A stretch of DNA of 25,274 nt from Dimargaris cristalligena (Eukaryota; Kickxellomycota; Dimargaritomycetes; Dimargaritales; Dimargaritaceae): the NCBI GenBank assembly GCA_027576995.1, contig JANBQC010000418.1:1-25274 (forward strand), read 5' to 3'. This document shows, piece after piece, positions 1-11,756 of this stretch. The notes under the pieces were generated by a model that did not search any database, had not been told where the DNA came from, and saw only the letters and a list, made by a program, of their open reading frames with translations. Within the stretch, counting starts at the first letter, position 1, and each line of letters starts with the position of its first letter. Position numbers and translations under genes: made by a program.

Positions 1-2544
1 TCAGGGGCGTACTTCCGATAAGTGCGAAAAATAGATAAAAAATAAAAGTAGGTAAAAAATGTGGTAAGTTCACCACAGCCTGGTTAAAGTACTCCCATAT
101 GTTTGTATATAAGAGTAACTTTCTTTTCTCTATTTTTCTGTGTGTCAATTTCTTTAGTTTAAATTTTAGTATCAATTTTGTGTATCTTTTCTTTTATAAT
201 AAAACCAATCTTTATTACTACTCTGGTTATTAGGATTCTGTACTTCAAGCTGTGGTTACCAAGGAATGACCCTTTGAGCTTCCAAATAAGTATTTTTTAT
301 ATTAGATTACTTCAGTTAAAAATTTTATACAGTTAGGTGTATAATTATTTTTATTTGAGTGATAAACCAGTTTGCCTGGAGAAGCCACCCTGCCCTTTTG
401 ATATATTTTTGTTATTCATTTTAGTGGCCTGATACCACCATACTGTGACACCATAACCCAGCTCTACAATAAATGATGGGAAGTATTACCCACTAACTTG
501 AATATAATCTATCTGGTTTCCACTTTATCCCAAGGATAAAGAGATAGTATATTTACTTTAAAGGCCCAGTAACTTAATACCTGCCACCTTTCATATCATT
601 ATCCCCTTGGTACCAGTGAATATAGATTGCATTTGGATTAGTCTGTACCCCCCAACTGGCTTAGTAGCTACTATTCAATAGTAGCCTCCCTAACTCACCC
701 AACTGGGCTTGGTGTCACATTTTTAATTTATGAGTAATAAGAATTGCCACAGTTAACTGGGGCTTGGGTAAGGTAAGTATTCCCCTTCCTTGCATGTTTA
801 ATGGATTGGTCCAGTATCTACTAACTATCAGATTTACACAGCCACATGAGCAAAAAACAAATCAAGCAGACCCTAGACAGCAGTTGTTTATGGTTTGACA
901 GGCAGCAGGAAAAGTAGCCTAGAGGATAGGATGTGCTCCTTAATAGTGGTTGAAACTTAAATACCACTAGTCTTATAAATGCCCTACCCTACACACTACC
1001 AAATGGTTCACAGGAAAAACACCATTACCCTCTCCAGTTTTTTATAATATAAAATTCCTAAAGAGCAATAGTTGTGGCATGTATTTAGATATACCCCGTT
1101 TCACTACTGCCCCCTCTTAATCTAGGCCGCATCAAGCTATCTAGTCATATGTATAGTTTTTCCCTATTCCCTTCCCTCAATTTGTATTTTGTTTAAAGTA
1201 GTGCCCCTGGTCATTTCAGGATCATCCACCCTATTACTATATTGGGTGACTCTTCCTCCGACCACCGCCCTCCTATTGCCTCCCCAATGCAAAGTATAGG
1301 CCAATTTGAATGTAAATCCTGTGGCCTTCACGGAGTTCGAAATAGGCCTTTGAAATACTCCCCTTAATCCCTATAGTGTCTTTTTATTGTATTCAAAAAA
1401 AAATGGCGGAGGGGGGGAATTCAATTGGTATCTATAATAACCCTCCTCCCCCTAGCAACAACTAAATTCCTGCGTTTTTCGGGTAGTTCTTTTTTATTTT
1501 TTCATTATAAATCGGACATCACTACCGCAGTACATGCCACCCGACGTCCGGGCATTCTTCACATCGAGCTTCCGAACAGCTACCCTCATTTTTTAAGTCT
1601 CCCTCCTTCAATCGGAACAGCGCCGGTATTATTTCAACCGGTGCATTATTTTGTCTAAAAACTAAGCATGCCTCGAGGCCCATGCTGAAAGTCTGATATG
1701 TGTGGTTTATGGTTTTTTTCATGAATGTCGTTAGAAAAAGGGCAGTGATTTTAGTATGGATAAATTAAAAGAATACCTCGATATTCACACATGCCATTTC
1801 AATACCGTTGATTATTAAGGTTCTTTTAATTATACCGCATTTGCGCTGTTCAGTAGAAGGGAGTGGGGGTTGAATGATACCCATATTGGGATGGAAGAAG
1901 GCTTAAGAGCAAACATGATTAGTTAAGCTGGAGTAAATTTTAATGGCAGTGTTACAGCTGTCTATCAATCTCTTTAGATATTGAGAAACGCGTTTTGGTC
2001 TACTAAAATTGTCACCGTCTGCTCGTGATATTGTACATCACCGGTACTACCAATGGTGCAAGCCCTGTTTTTTTTTAACCAGTGCTTCCAATGTCATTGT
2101 ACCCGGGGGCTTTCCAATATGCAATGCTAGGTATGAGATGTGTGCCCCTCGAACACTCAGATACGTACTCACCAGTGACTCACCAACAAGAAGTATTGTA
2201 CCCTATTGTCACAATAGGTCATGGTATCGATATATACAACGACTACTACCCTATAGGCATGCGACTTGAAGAAATAATATACTGAAAAAACGTGTAATAT
2301 CCAATCCACCAATATATGCTGAAATATTGAAACACGACTTTATACGTCGCACTGAGGGAGAGCCTTATATTATACTAATTTATTGAAAGAATCCCAGCGT
2401 CGGATCACTTACACAGGTTGGTCAGCAGTGGGGCCAAATAGTTTTTTAATATGACCCTGTACTCTTTGACCATACTACCGAACGGGGGAGGGAGATGGGT
2501 TGTTGCTCTTGGTGAATAGTACTGCGAATGACAGGTTTATTAAA
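1..2544. other. AT-rich spacer without a recognisable gene
   Basis: The first 1.4 kb is strongly AT-rich with many T and A runs. From about 1400 the composition is more even. Only short open frames occur, such as 1425-1658 and 2009-2269; none shows a family motif, a signal peptide or a plausible splice pattern, so I treat them as chance frames. The last part (about 2380-2544) is the 3' flank of the minus-strand methyltransferase gene. No tRNA, long repeat or transposon end was noticed by eye. Confidence 0.6.
2379..2384 (-). terminator. Candidate polyadenylation signal of the methyltransferase gene
   Basis: On the minus strand this reads AATAAA, about 160 nt beyond the stop codon at 2545-2547. 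A second AATAAA lies at 2536-2541, only a few bases after the stop, which is probably too close to act alone. Either hexamer could direct cleavage; the assignment is inferred from position only. Confidence 0.35.
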
Positions 2545-3699
2545 CTACATCTTTCGGGCCACCACCACAAGGTGTACATAATTGGCGTAGAATTTGCCAT
2601 TGCGGCACATAACGGGTGTTAAATACCGTTCCATACGATCGGCCACGTCCTTTCGTTGATTAGCGTCTCCCCAGTCTCCTAAACAGGGATCAATAAATGT
2701 GTCAATATATTGACGTATGGTGAAGGGAAAGTGGCCAACCCAGGGCGTCGCCTCGGCAGTCTCAACCTCGAATCCGGTCTTTTCCAACAGGTCGCGATAC
2801 TCCTCAGCCGTGGGGAAATATAACAAGTTCGGTAATTCGGTCACTCCATAGCTGTCCATGATAGCTGCAAGTACACCACGCAACGCTAGGAAAGGAGGAT
2901 TTATAAATACAAGACATATATTTTCAGCAGTTCCCATGGCTACGATTAGCTTGTCAATATGTTTTAGAGAGTAATTTTCTGACCGTTGTACTTCAATTGG
3001 AGTAAAACGCATTAGGGAACACTAACGTGTACTAAATTATCTAGTATATAGATCAACTTACTGGAAACTGAATGGTGGGCTCCGAACTTAGCCACCAATA
3101 GTCCATTAGGCTTCAGGCAGCGGTGCATTTCTCGGACCACTTTTCCGGGATCCTGTGCCATCCAATGCAAAGCTTTGATTTTGAATTTTGTGTAGGGAAG
3201 GGGATTATTCGGCCACCGGCATTTTTATATATAGAATATATACATCCGATTAAAGCAAACTGTAGAGCAATGTACGCAAAATGAAAGCTCACATGTGGAA
3301 CATATATCTTCTGCAGCCCTACTCCATATATATATATATATATATCACTAGTCCCGCCAAGCACTTACCGTAGTGCGAAAAAATGGCGTCAAATTCCTCT
3401 CCACCTATGCCCGCTGCCTGTAGGTCGGCACCATCAGCAATACGAGTATCCATTACGCCCAGCTGCTTAGCCGCGTCGAGTAAAGCGGGACTCAGATCGA
3501 CGCCCACCACATGGTCGTATTGTTTCTGTAAATGCATGGTCAACACGCCGTCACCACAGCCCAAGTCCAGGACTTTAGCGTCGGAGGGTACATTGGCCTG
3601 AAGAATTTGAAGGATTTCTCCGGCCCAGTTCATGGCATTTTCGCTGATATCCGTGTAGTGGCTGGCACTCCAATCATTGGGTTTGGGCTCTTCAAGCAT
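2545..3699 (-). CDS. Class I SAM-dependent methyltransferase, 3 exons
   Basis: Predicted 260-residue methyltransferase. Exons are 3369-3699, 3062-3172 and 2545-2885; introns are 3173-3368 (196 nt) and 2886-3061 (176 nt), both with GTAAGT donors and AG acceptors, and the joined frame closes at TAG. Seen: SAM-binding motif I VLDLGCGDG at residues 43-51, acidic motif II VVGVDLS at 64-70, and FDAIFSHYALHWM at 103-115. That last block is only restored by splicing exon 1 to exon 2 (split Ala codon), which supports intron 1. A split Thr codon at 148 joins exons 2 and 3. Residues after 150 include YFPTAEEYRDLLEKTGF, typical of the helical C-terminal part of these enzymes. Known: this architecture resembles the trans-aconitate/Methyltransf_11 type group, usually cytosolic and about 250-280 residues. 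The substrate cannot be deduced. The start ATG follows a short pyrimidine-rich leader. Neighbours give no functional clue. Confidence 0.9.
3326..3345. repeat. (AT)10 microsatellite in methyltransferase intron 1
   Basis: Ten uninterrupted AT units lie inside intron 1 (3173-3368), about 20 nt from the donor site. Such a tract is likely length-polymorphic and would change intron length but not the protein. Confidence 0.85.
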
Positions 3700-3807
3700 G
3701 CTGAGGTAATGAAGGGAAGATGGATTGGGGCCGGAAAGGGTAGAAACGGGGATTTAGAAAAAACTACTCTAGGATGAATACGGTTGAATAAAGTGATTAA
3801 AGTGTAC

Positions 3808-3815
3808 TTTATATA
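3808..3815 (-). promoter_or_regulatory. TATA box of the methyltransferase gene
   Basis: The minus strand reads TATATAAA about 110 nt upstream of the ATG at 3699. Between the two the minus strand is rich in C and T, which suits a short fungal 5' leader. The role is inferred from sequence and position. Confidence 0.5.
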
Positions 3816-6800
3816 GTTATTGGTTGCCTAGGGAAAACATACTGTACTTATATGTAACTCAAACCCACGTATATGGATCCTTTAGGTCACCGCTTTTTCA
3901 CTGTTCGCTGCCTCTTCGCTCCCCCCCCCCCCAAAATCCACCCGTTGAACGCAGTCAATGTACAAGGTCTCCAAGGCCAGTATTCTTAAGTGACATATTT
4001 GGTGAATCAGCAGGCTGTACTGGTGGATTTTGCGAACTTTTCACCAGGATCCTTTTAATATCTGCACCAAACCGGTTGAAGCGTCATACTAAAATGGATC
4101 CAGCCATGCCTTTCACAAGCTCTGGCCCGCTTTATGTAGCCGCCTTCCTCCAATATACGCCAAGCCACCTTCAGGTGGGCAGTTGACCAAGGCCCCTTAC
4201 TGGGTCATCTTTGTAGCACGGCCTGGGTATTCTAACCAATCTATGGTCCGGTGACCGGTAGTTTACCCCCGAATAGGTTTGGCAGGCTGCCTACTTCATA
4301 CTGCCCATCAGTATATCCCCGTAATCCAAATACCTACCAGGATGAGACGATTCCAAAATAAAAGGCGGCACCTAAAATATTTGATTAAGACAGCACCCCA
4401 TAAATATGGCTATACTTTGGCTGTATACGGCATCATTCAAGGTGTTGGCCAGAGCCAGTAGATATGCATGGAGTATTAAATGGCGTTTCGACGGCATTCA
4501 CCTGGAAGCCTTAAATCCACCACAAACCCCATAAATTGGCCACTGCCGAGGTTCAAGAATTAAATTGGGAATTTAATCAGCCCCCAACTCTTCAGAACAT
4601 CCGTAAAACTGACGAATATGGCGAGGAATAACTATAGTAAGCAAGACCCTCGCTGGGGGGATAGCCTCTCGAACAGCAGTATTTCGCCTTCGCGAAGACA
4701 TCTTCCGAAACGAGCTTGCTATTCAACTGGTATCCTTTCAGACGCCAGACCCACCCAGTGGTTGGCATGTGCCTTTCATGACCAGGACGAGCAATCAGTC
4801 GAAAAAATAGCGTGCATCTCCTGATGTCGGCCAAACTGTTTGGTTGAGTGCCGTTGACCGCCATCCTTTGTGACGTTTTACGTCCCTTGTCTAATGAACA
4901 TTATATTATTGACATGTCCCTCTGTGTCCCTTTAATTATCACTCGGTAGTTCGAGTCATTACTGCCTTGTATTCTTCCAGGGTATCCTGGATTTACCACA
5001 GCACGCCCTAATTGTCTCTCATTCCCAAACAACTACACCAATACTTTATAAAGAACCTCCTCGGTGGACGTTGAAAAATAACAACAATCATCATTCCCAA
5101 CAACCCACACCATCACCGTTCTAGTTTTTCTACTTGTTTCCTTATTTTTATCCATTATTTTCCTATACCTCGAATAAACCTTCTTTTTAACACCAACATC
5201 GACGTTGAACGAAGTGAGGTTCTTTCTAAACTCTTATATCGTTACATTCTTAAAGAATAACTATTGTAGGGAAACCTAAACGAGCAGGCAATGTAAAGTC
5301 AGGAGGTAGCGGTTGTCTCATTTACATGCGGTGAGTTCGCCCGCAGCATGCCTTCTATCCCCCCCCCACACACATACTTTTTTTATTCTAACCAGATAGT
5401 TGTACCTTGACTTCTATGCTGACATAACCCAGGCGGATGGCTAAAAGAAACGTATCGATGGATAAGTGGATTTAAGAGACAGTTGAACAACATATATCTT
5501 TAAGTCGAATAATACTCTCACTAAGTGAGTGTTGACGCCAAACTGGCTTACCAAGAGGTAGTAGGAACCGTGATTAGGACACGTGTTGTGAAGCAATGCA
5601 ACCTATTCTCTAGTAGTGGAATATACATCTGCAATACACGTAGGCAGTGTGTTGAGGTAGGCTTGATAACCTGTATCCTATTAAAGTAGGAGGGGGGCTT
5701 ATTCACCGATGAACGTCTACCATTTAGCACTACTGTTGTAAACGGTATTTAACATCGTATTGGACATGCTTTGTTCTCCGGAAACTATCCAAGGAAAAGC
5801 AGGGGCACGGCGGGAGGCCCCTTAATTGAAAAAGTGGTACTGGTCTCGGAATTCTCCTCCAATCCAACTCAAGATAGGCGCCAAGATATACGCGGCTCAA
5901 ATGGACTGGAAACACTTCTCGTAAGGGTAGAATGGTTTCCCCATCACTAATCCCAACTCCCCATAACACCGGCGTCACTGGCTCGGCTGCCGATTATTGT
6001 ACAGCTACGTGGTTGTACCTCCTCTATTGTTTTTTTTAGACCCTCGGTTGATACTTCGAATGGCCTCTTGGCTCCAGTACCGGTCCTAAAATGTAGGAAT
6101 CTTGGATAAGGCCTACAATGGCCCCCGTGTCCCTTTTCATTGGTCCTACTGGCTTGATTATGGAACCGCTACCTGTTATTTAGGCTTGGCAAAAGTAAGC
6201 ACTGAGGGGAGCGGAGACAAAATAATAGCCATCCGCAGCGGTAGTAATATTACACACTCTCGTTTATCCTAGTCAACTAAGCGCAAGGATTCCGCTTCGA
6301 ACTGGATTTACCCTTTGGAGGGACGGTTGGAAGGGGGGATGATAGCCCTATGCTCCTGTTGGGTTGGGGGATTTCAAGAGGAAGGGTGGGGATTATTCAC
6401 CCGGCTCTTCGGGGTCCAGGGGTGATTGGTGATTGACGAGCAGTTTATACATTCGATTAACGGCCTTCCTGGACCATGACATAAGTGATGCCCTGGCATT
6501 TATTAAAAACAACGGTACCATTTCCGCACCAGAATACTATAAAATCACCAATATTGACAGATTTCCATCGTTTACCGCTATTTTATATGTAAAAACCATC
6601 ACGTTCGGAGGAACCATGTTATAGGGGCATACGTACATATATTTAGAGTGGGTAAGTACGGGCGCACCTACCAACAGGACAGTCTCCCCATGATCCATGG
6701 AAAGGTATTGTACCTGAACGTGGGCTTCTTCAACTAAAGAACGAAAATAGCTGGACATGAAATGGACCCACAACCTTTATTTCTAAGAGCTACTCACCAT

Positions 6801-8679
6801 ATTAGGGCAGATATTGATACCGGGACGGAGATCTCTGGTAACTCTTCGATCAACTCACCTTCCCCGCACCCCACATAGAGGGTTTTGGTGTTGGAACCAA
6901 GGTGTTCCTAGCAAATTTAATAGTGGCCTTTGCAAATGCTCAGGGCAAGCTGGCTGAGTTTAAAGTGGTGGTCAAGATTCCGGTTGTTGAATCTAAACCC
7001 TTGGGTCATTTTAGGAGCCAGAATTGAGCATATGGGGAGGTTGGGAAAGGGTGAGAAGACCAAGGGGTGGGAGGGAGTGTCAAGGTATTATAGGATAGGA
7101 TAAGGCGTATTAATGTGAATATAGCTGTATATATGATGACTTGGGGCATACTCATTCATTGGCTCAAGGAACTAAGAAGGACGTATATTTTTGTAAATGA
7201 GCAAAATCCGGGATCTAGTAATAATATACTAAAAAGTGGCTTAGCATACCACCGGCCCTTTCTTAATGCCCACCATCCAATTATTAAATCAACTAATATC
7301 GGCTGTAGGAGACGTATCCCGTAATAGCCCCATGAAATGGCTAGGCGAGTTACCCCCAAGTGCTCGCCAAGTATTTGAGGGTCGACGGACCTGTCCGCCT
7401 ATAGCTGTGGACCACGTCAGTAATGCGGATTTTCGTAAACCCATCCACCAAGCTCCAGTGAAGGGGAAATGCCTGGTCGAGGTTGAAACAGGAGGGGGGG
7501 GGTTCTCTGGTGGAAACACATACCGACCTCGAACATAGCTGGTTGCCACTAAATCAGTTTGCACACGCTTTGGATATCTGGCAGGTGGGTCGGGGGGTTA
7601 ATATTGATGGCGTGCCAAGCCAGCTATTTAAACTTCAATCAACGGGGGCCATTCAGTTAATATGATTACTGCGATACATGTCTGGAGGAAATATGGGAGT
7701 TGCCCTTGAGGTGATGTGTAATTCGAGTATGATGCCTCTGGGCATTGGGTATTACCCTAAACTGCTAGCTGGTACGTTACATTTGCCCAACTTGTTAAAT
7801 ATACCTACCAATAACTATCCAGTTGGGCGACAGTCAAAAGATCGCTCCTGCAAAATAAAACCATACAGACTGTAGTGAAACTGCCGACCGTTAGCACATG
7901 AATTTGAAACTTCGGGTCGATCCAATCGAATGATGTACCCGAATTTTAAATATACTAATGGATAAGGTTGATGTCGTAACCAGAAGACACCTTTAGGTTC
8001 ATCAAATATTTATACATTGGTCATCAGACTGCAGTTAAGACAGGAATAAAAAGAAGAGAACCGACTGGACAATATATGTGAATTAATGCACTGGAAAACC
8101 AAAGGGGAGGAAAGAGGGGGGGATGGAGTACGCGAGCATCGAATATTTGTTGGATAAAATATAAAAGGAATAATCAAGGAGGAAAAAAGTATCACCGTAG
8201 TAGCAGATGTAGGCGGATGGAAAGTACTATAGTGGGGGGATGAAGTCGGGAAGAGAGACGGCTATAGTAATCGAAACTCTCGCAAACTAAGGATAGGTGG
8301 GATGAGTAGAAAAGGGGTAGGGAGGGGGGAATAAGTAAAGGCAAAGAACTTTAAAAAGGGAAACCAGCCAGCAGGTGTTACTTTTGCAATAAAAACGGAG
8401 CGTCCCAAAGCGAGAATATAGAGAGAAATGATGGCAATTATAATCGAACGAATAATTATGAATAGTTAAAGGAAAAAAGGAAACGAAGCTAACAAGGTGT
8501 CGGTGGGGTTGATCGGATGGTCGCCCCCCTCCCTGTAAGCAGAGAACAAAGAAATAATCGATCGTAAACCGGCCGGTTAGATGTCCCTATTAGCCGGTAC
8601 TGTACCCGGGATTCGATAGTCTAGGTATGAGGAAGTGGAAAGCCATGTCCCAGTCGCATCAACTGTTACCAGTTCGCTA
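3816..8679. other. Long 4.9-kb spacer, no supported gene
   Basis: No gene could be supported here. The stretch holds only short open frames, for example 4592-4864 minus, 5730-5978 minus and 7266-7538 plus. They lack family motifs, and neighbouring frames are interrupted. A C12 tract lies at 3921-3932, C9 at 5359-5367 and G9 at 7494-7502. From about 8036 to 8520 the plus strand is strongly purine-rich, so the minus strand is pyrimidine-rich, like the leaders of other genes here. A TATAAATA on the minus strand at 8007-8014 follows it, but I found no convincing coding exon downstream. The segment next to 8680 should contain the PTC1 3' UTR. Confidence 0.5.
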
Positions 8680-10564
8680 TTAGTGGTAAAGCTTGATGAC
8701 CATCACCGTAATGTTATCCCGACTGAAGTTATCCAAGGCATATTTGGTAAGAATCTCACTGGCCTTTTGGGCATCGCTGGTATCCTTAATTAGGTTGACG
8801 GCCTTCTGGTCCGAACAGACATCCCACAGCTAATGGATGAGGCACCGTGGTGAAGCCAATATTGAAGGTATAGTGAATATAGACAGGTATGGCGAGTCCG
8901 CTGGTTAGTGAGGGCCGAGAGCTACAATAAAATCTACAGGTCGATGGTTGCCTTGAAAGCAGTATTGTAAGGATGTATTAGGCCATTTTAGGGACCATAA
9001 GGCCCGGATCCAGCGAGAGAATTACCCTCACTACACCCGACAGTATAAGCGTAGAGTTTACACATCCAGGAATAGGTTAACTTACCCCATCACAGGCCAT
9101 GATTAGGAACGAATCACCGGGCGTCAGTTCCGTTTCGGTAGTATACGGGTGACCTACCACGACGTCCTTCATACTAGTATCGCCCAAGGCCCGCGTAACC
9201 GCCAGCACGCCATTGACGCGGTTATTAATCACAAACCCGCCCGCTTCGGAGATTCGACGAACCTCATGGGGGTCATCCCCCTTGTGGTCGTAGGTCAGGC
9301 GCACGGCCCGGCCGTTGCGCGCCAGAACCCCCCGGGCATCGCCGACATTGGCCGTATATAAAGTCCACCGTCGGTGGGAATTCGGGGCAGTATGCGTAGA
9401 GTCTTTCGATGGTGAGGTCGATGACGCCGAGCCCAAACCCGACCGTGTCGGCGGCAGCAGCAGCTGTTGGGGGTTGAATTGCGTTTGGCCCGGTAACGGC
9501 GTTGATGGTGGTACGAGGGCCTCGGACGCGGGTGGTGAAGGCGGGGGCTGAAGTTCCAGATAGGCTACCACGGCGGTACAGCCCGAGTGCGAATCCAAAT
9601 CGGTCGATATCCGCTGGTCTGCTTCTAAAAAGGTGTAGTGGAGGAGTTCGGGGATCACCGTATCGGCCCGAACCACGGGGGCTCCTCCCCGGTGCTGGGG
9701 ATCCCACGGAAGGGCAGCAGCAGCAGTGGTTATAGTGGTAGTGGTATTAGTTGGGGAGGATCGGCTCGGACTCACATCGGGCAGGCTGGGCGGTGAAACG
9801 GGTAGAGCGGAGGCTGGCGGGGGGGACAACTGGGGCTGATTGGTACTATGATCGGCCTGCCTCAGCATTTTCATGGCCGACGCCGCCATTGGTAGCTTCA
9901 AGGTAAAGCCCGGGCCGGACGCCACGGTTTGGCGTTGGGCTTTCCGCTGGGCCAACTGGGCAAGGAAGAGTTCATGGAAATGCAGTCCGCACCATTCAGC
10001 GGCCTGTTTACCGGCATGGCCATCAAAAATGGTGAAAAACCCCTGGCCGGCGGTATTATCGAAATTGTAAAAGAACGAATGGGAATCCTCCATGGTGCGA
10101 CGACAGCGGCGGTTACGGTCGGAGGCGATGCCGACCCGGAAGGTACCGGACTGGCCGGTGTTTTTGGGGGGTGTATCGGATAGACTGACGGGGGCCGCGG
10201 GGGATGGTAGAATGGCGTGGACCAGCGGGGAGCTGGTGGAGGTGGTGGAGGTGGTAGTGTTAATGGGCGGGGGAATGCTGGCGCGGACGAGGGAGGCGGA
10301 CGGTTTGCGGAGGACCGTTTTGAAGCAGCCGTCATGGTCGCGTAAAGGGGCCGTCGTGGGTGGGGGGCGGGAGTCATCATCTGGGGGAGTAGTGGCCGTC
10401 CCCTGCGAAGCGGCGGGTGGGCATGCGGGATGGCTTGCCGTAGTGGCGGGCGGAGTGGTGGGGTCGGGGCTACCCGCTAGCGGTGGCGAGGCCGGTATTG
10501 TGGCCGCCATGGTGCGGGGGGAGGCCGAGTCCATGGTCGGCGAGGGCAGCTGGTTGTGGGCCAT
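8680..10564 (-). CDS. PTC1: PP2C-type protein phosphatase, Ptc1 ortholog, 2 exons
   Basis: Mg/Mn-dependent Ser/Thr phosphatase, predicted 542 residues. Exon 1 is 9086-10564 and exon 2 is 8680-8829; the 256-nt intron (8830-9085) has donor GTAAGT and acceptor TTAG. Phase-0 splicing joins ACDG to LWDVCSDQ, the usual PP2C block. Seen: RRTMEDSH (E159, D160), FDGHAG (D181), SGCTAVVA (328-335), LYTANVGDAR, LTYDHK, MACDG (D492) and RDNITVMV (D531). These are the expected metal ligands, and the arginine of the phosphate site is R155, so catalysis should be intact. Known: yeast Ptc1 dephosphorylates Hog1 and other stress or cell-wall MAP-kinase components; the wording of the conserved blocks is closer to Ptc1 than to Ptc2/3. 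Odd: yeast Ptc1 has about 281 residues. This protein adds a Pro/Thr/Ser-rich N-terminus of about 140 residues and two insertions inside the catalytic domain, near 205-300 and 338-398. It is divergently placed with CLYBL. Confidence 0.95.
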
Positions 10565-10820
10565 GGAAGGAAAATCTCTGTAGGCAAAGTGCTGTAGGAT
10601 GCGGTAAGGAACTAAAAGTGATAAAAGGAGCAGCGTGGACCACCAAATAGAACCGGAAACGGAAAAAGTCCCGGATGTGGTGTAGATTGGGATGGCTTGA
10701 CCAGCGGGGAGAGAAGCGTACGGGAAGTACTTAATGCGGGGGTACTGAAGGTAAATAGAGAGGACAATAGTACAGCGGCTGTCGGCTGGCTAGATGAGTA
10801 CGGTTACAGAGGAAAACAGA

Positions 10821-10845
10821 GTAGAGTAGAGTAGAGTAGAGTAGA
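10821..10845. repeat. (GTAGA)5 pentanucleotide microsatellite
   Basis: Five exact tandem copies of GTAGA, about 260 bp upstream of the PTC1 start codon within the shared PTC1/CLYBL promoter region. Length variation could affect PTC1 promoter spacing; that effect is speculative. Confidence 0.9.
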
Positions 10846-11364
10846 TAAAGAAAGGGTTGGAGGGGTACAAGGAAAGGGAAAGTCGGTTTGTCAGGTCTTC
10901 CGTAAGTCCCTGGAATAAGGCGACAATATGCCTTGGCAAATAGTGGCAGCCTTTATGACCCGCGAGCTGTATGCGGCGCAAACAATGGGAAACGGGGCTC
11001 AATAGCCCGGGAATTAGTATTTAGGTATAAGCGGGTTCGCCATGCCCATCATTAATCGTCTGGCCCACCCTTATCAATGGAGTTAGATACCGGGGAGAAT
11101 CCGTCAATAGACAAGTGCTCGCCGACCTTCAGCATTCGACTCTCAACTTTCGATAAAGGGCCTCGCTGTGCAATGAATGATCCTGGCGATATCGGCTTGC
11201 GAGTAGTGACAGTCCCCGGCCCCAATATCCCCTCAGCCCCTCCCCTCACCTTAGTCGTCACGTGGCGGTCAGTGGATTGCACCAGGGAAATCCATCACTG
11301 GGCAGGCAGACGACTGCTTACGATTATCGATTGACGATTACGAGATCCGTAGTAGCAATATATT

Positions 11365-11382
11365 TATATATATATATATATA
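11365..11382. repeat. (TA)9 microsatellite
   Basis: A perfect TA tract extended by imperfect AT-rich sequence on its left. It lies about 375 bp upstream of the CLYBL start codon. It resembles an extended TATA element but is too distant to be assigned as the core promoter. Confidence 0.8.
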
Positions 11383-11531
11383 TCCATCCAGGCAGCAGCC
11401 AACTAGCTTGCTTGCGGGGCTCGCATAGAAATAGACTCGTGTGGAGGAGGGTTTCCGTCCTCATGGCTTTGCTTGGTTGTGGAGTGTGACGGTGCCCGTT
11501 TTAGAGGGTTTAATTGCTCTGCATCAGCCAG

Positions 11532-11543
11532 TGACGTATATAG
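11532..11543 (+). promoter_or_regulatory. Overlapping CRE half-site and TATA-like motif upstream of CLYBL
   Basis: The plus strand reads TGACGTATATAG. A bZIP/CRE half-site (TGACGT) runs directly into a TATATAG element, about 215 nt before the CLYBL ATG. The leader between it and the ATG becomes pyrimidine-rich. A promoter role is inferred from motif and position only. Confidence 0.35.
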
Positions 11544-11756
11544 ATTGGTTCAACAAAGGGCGGTTTCCCATCACCCAGAGCCTCTGCCTGCTTATTAACC
11601 ACTCTGTGTCCCAACCCCCAGCCGTACCCGCGCGCTTCAAAGGCCCCAGCCAGGTCTTACGTCCAGTGTGTACTACTCTCTTTACGCATTTATTCGATAG
11701 TCGTCGTTGAATTCTACCTCTCCTTCCCTCTCTCCTTCAACGAACCGGTCTTCGCC

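Larger units (their letters stand above)
10565..11756. other. Divergent intergenic region between PTC1 and CLYBL
   Basis: This 1.2-kb spacer must hold both promoters, for PTC1 leftwards and CLYBL rightwards. No coding sequence is supported; frames such as 11077-11334 have antisense counterparts and no motifs. It contains two microsatellites, (GTAGA)5 and (TA)9, listed separately. The last 50 bases before CLYBL are rich in C and T. Confidence 0.6.

Noticed and set aside
4592..4864. 90-codon ATG frame on the minus strand
   Set aside because: No motif, no extension by splicing into neighbouring frames, and this length is expected by chance in several places in 25 kb.
9273..10380. Other long minus-strand frames within PTC1 (9273-9707 and 9898-10380)
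   Set aside because: They are out-of-frame shadows of the PTC1 exon, whose frame carries every PP2C motif.
10092..10583. 163-codon plus-strand frame opposite PTC1
   Set aside because: It is antisense to the GC-rich Pro/Thr-rich N-terminus of PTC1, has Gly/Val-rich low-complexity sequence and shows no motif.
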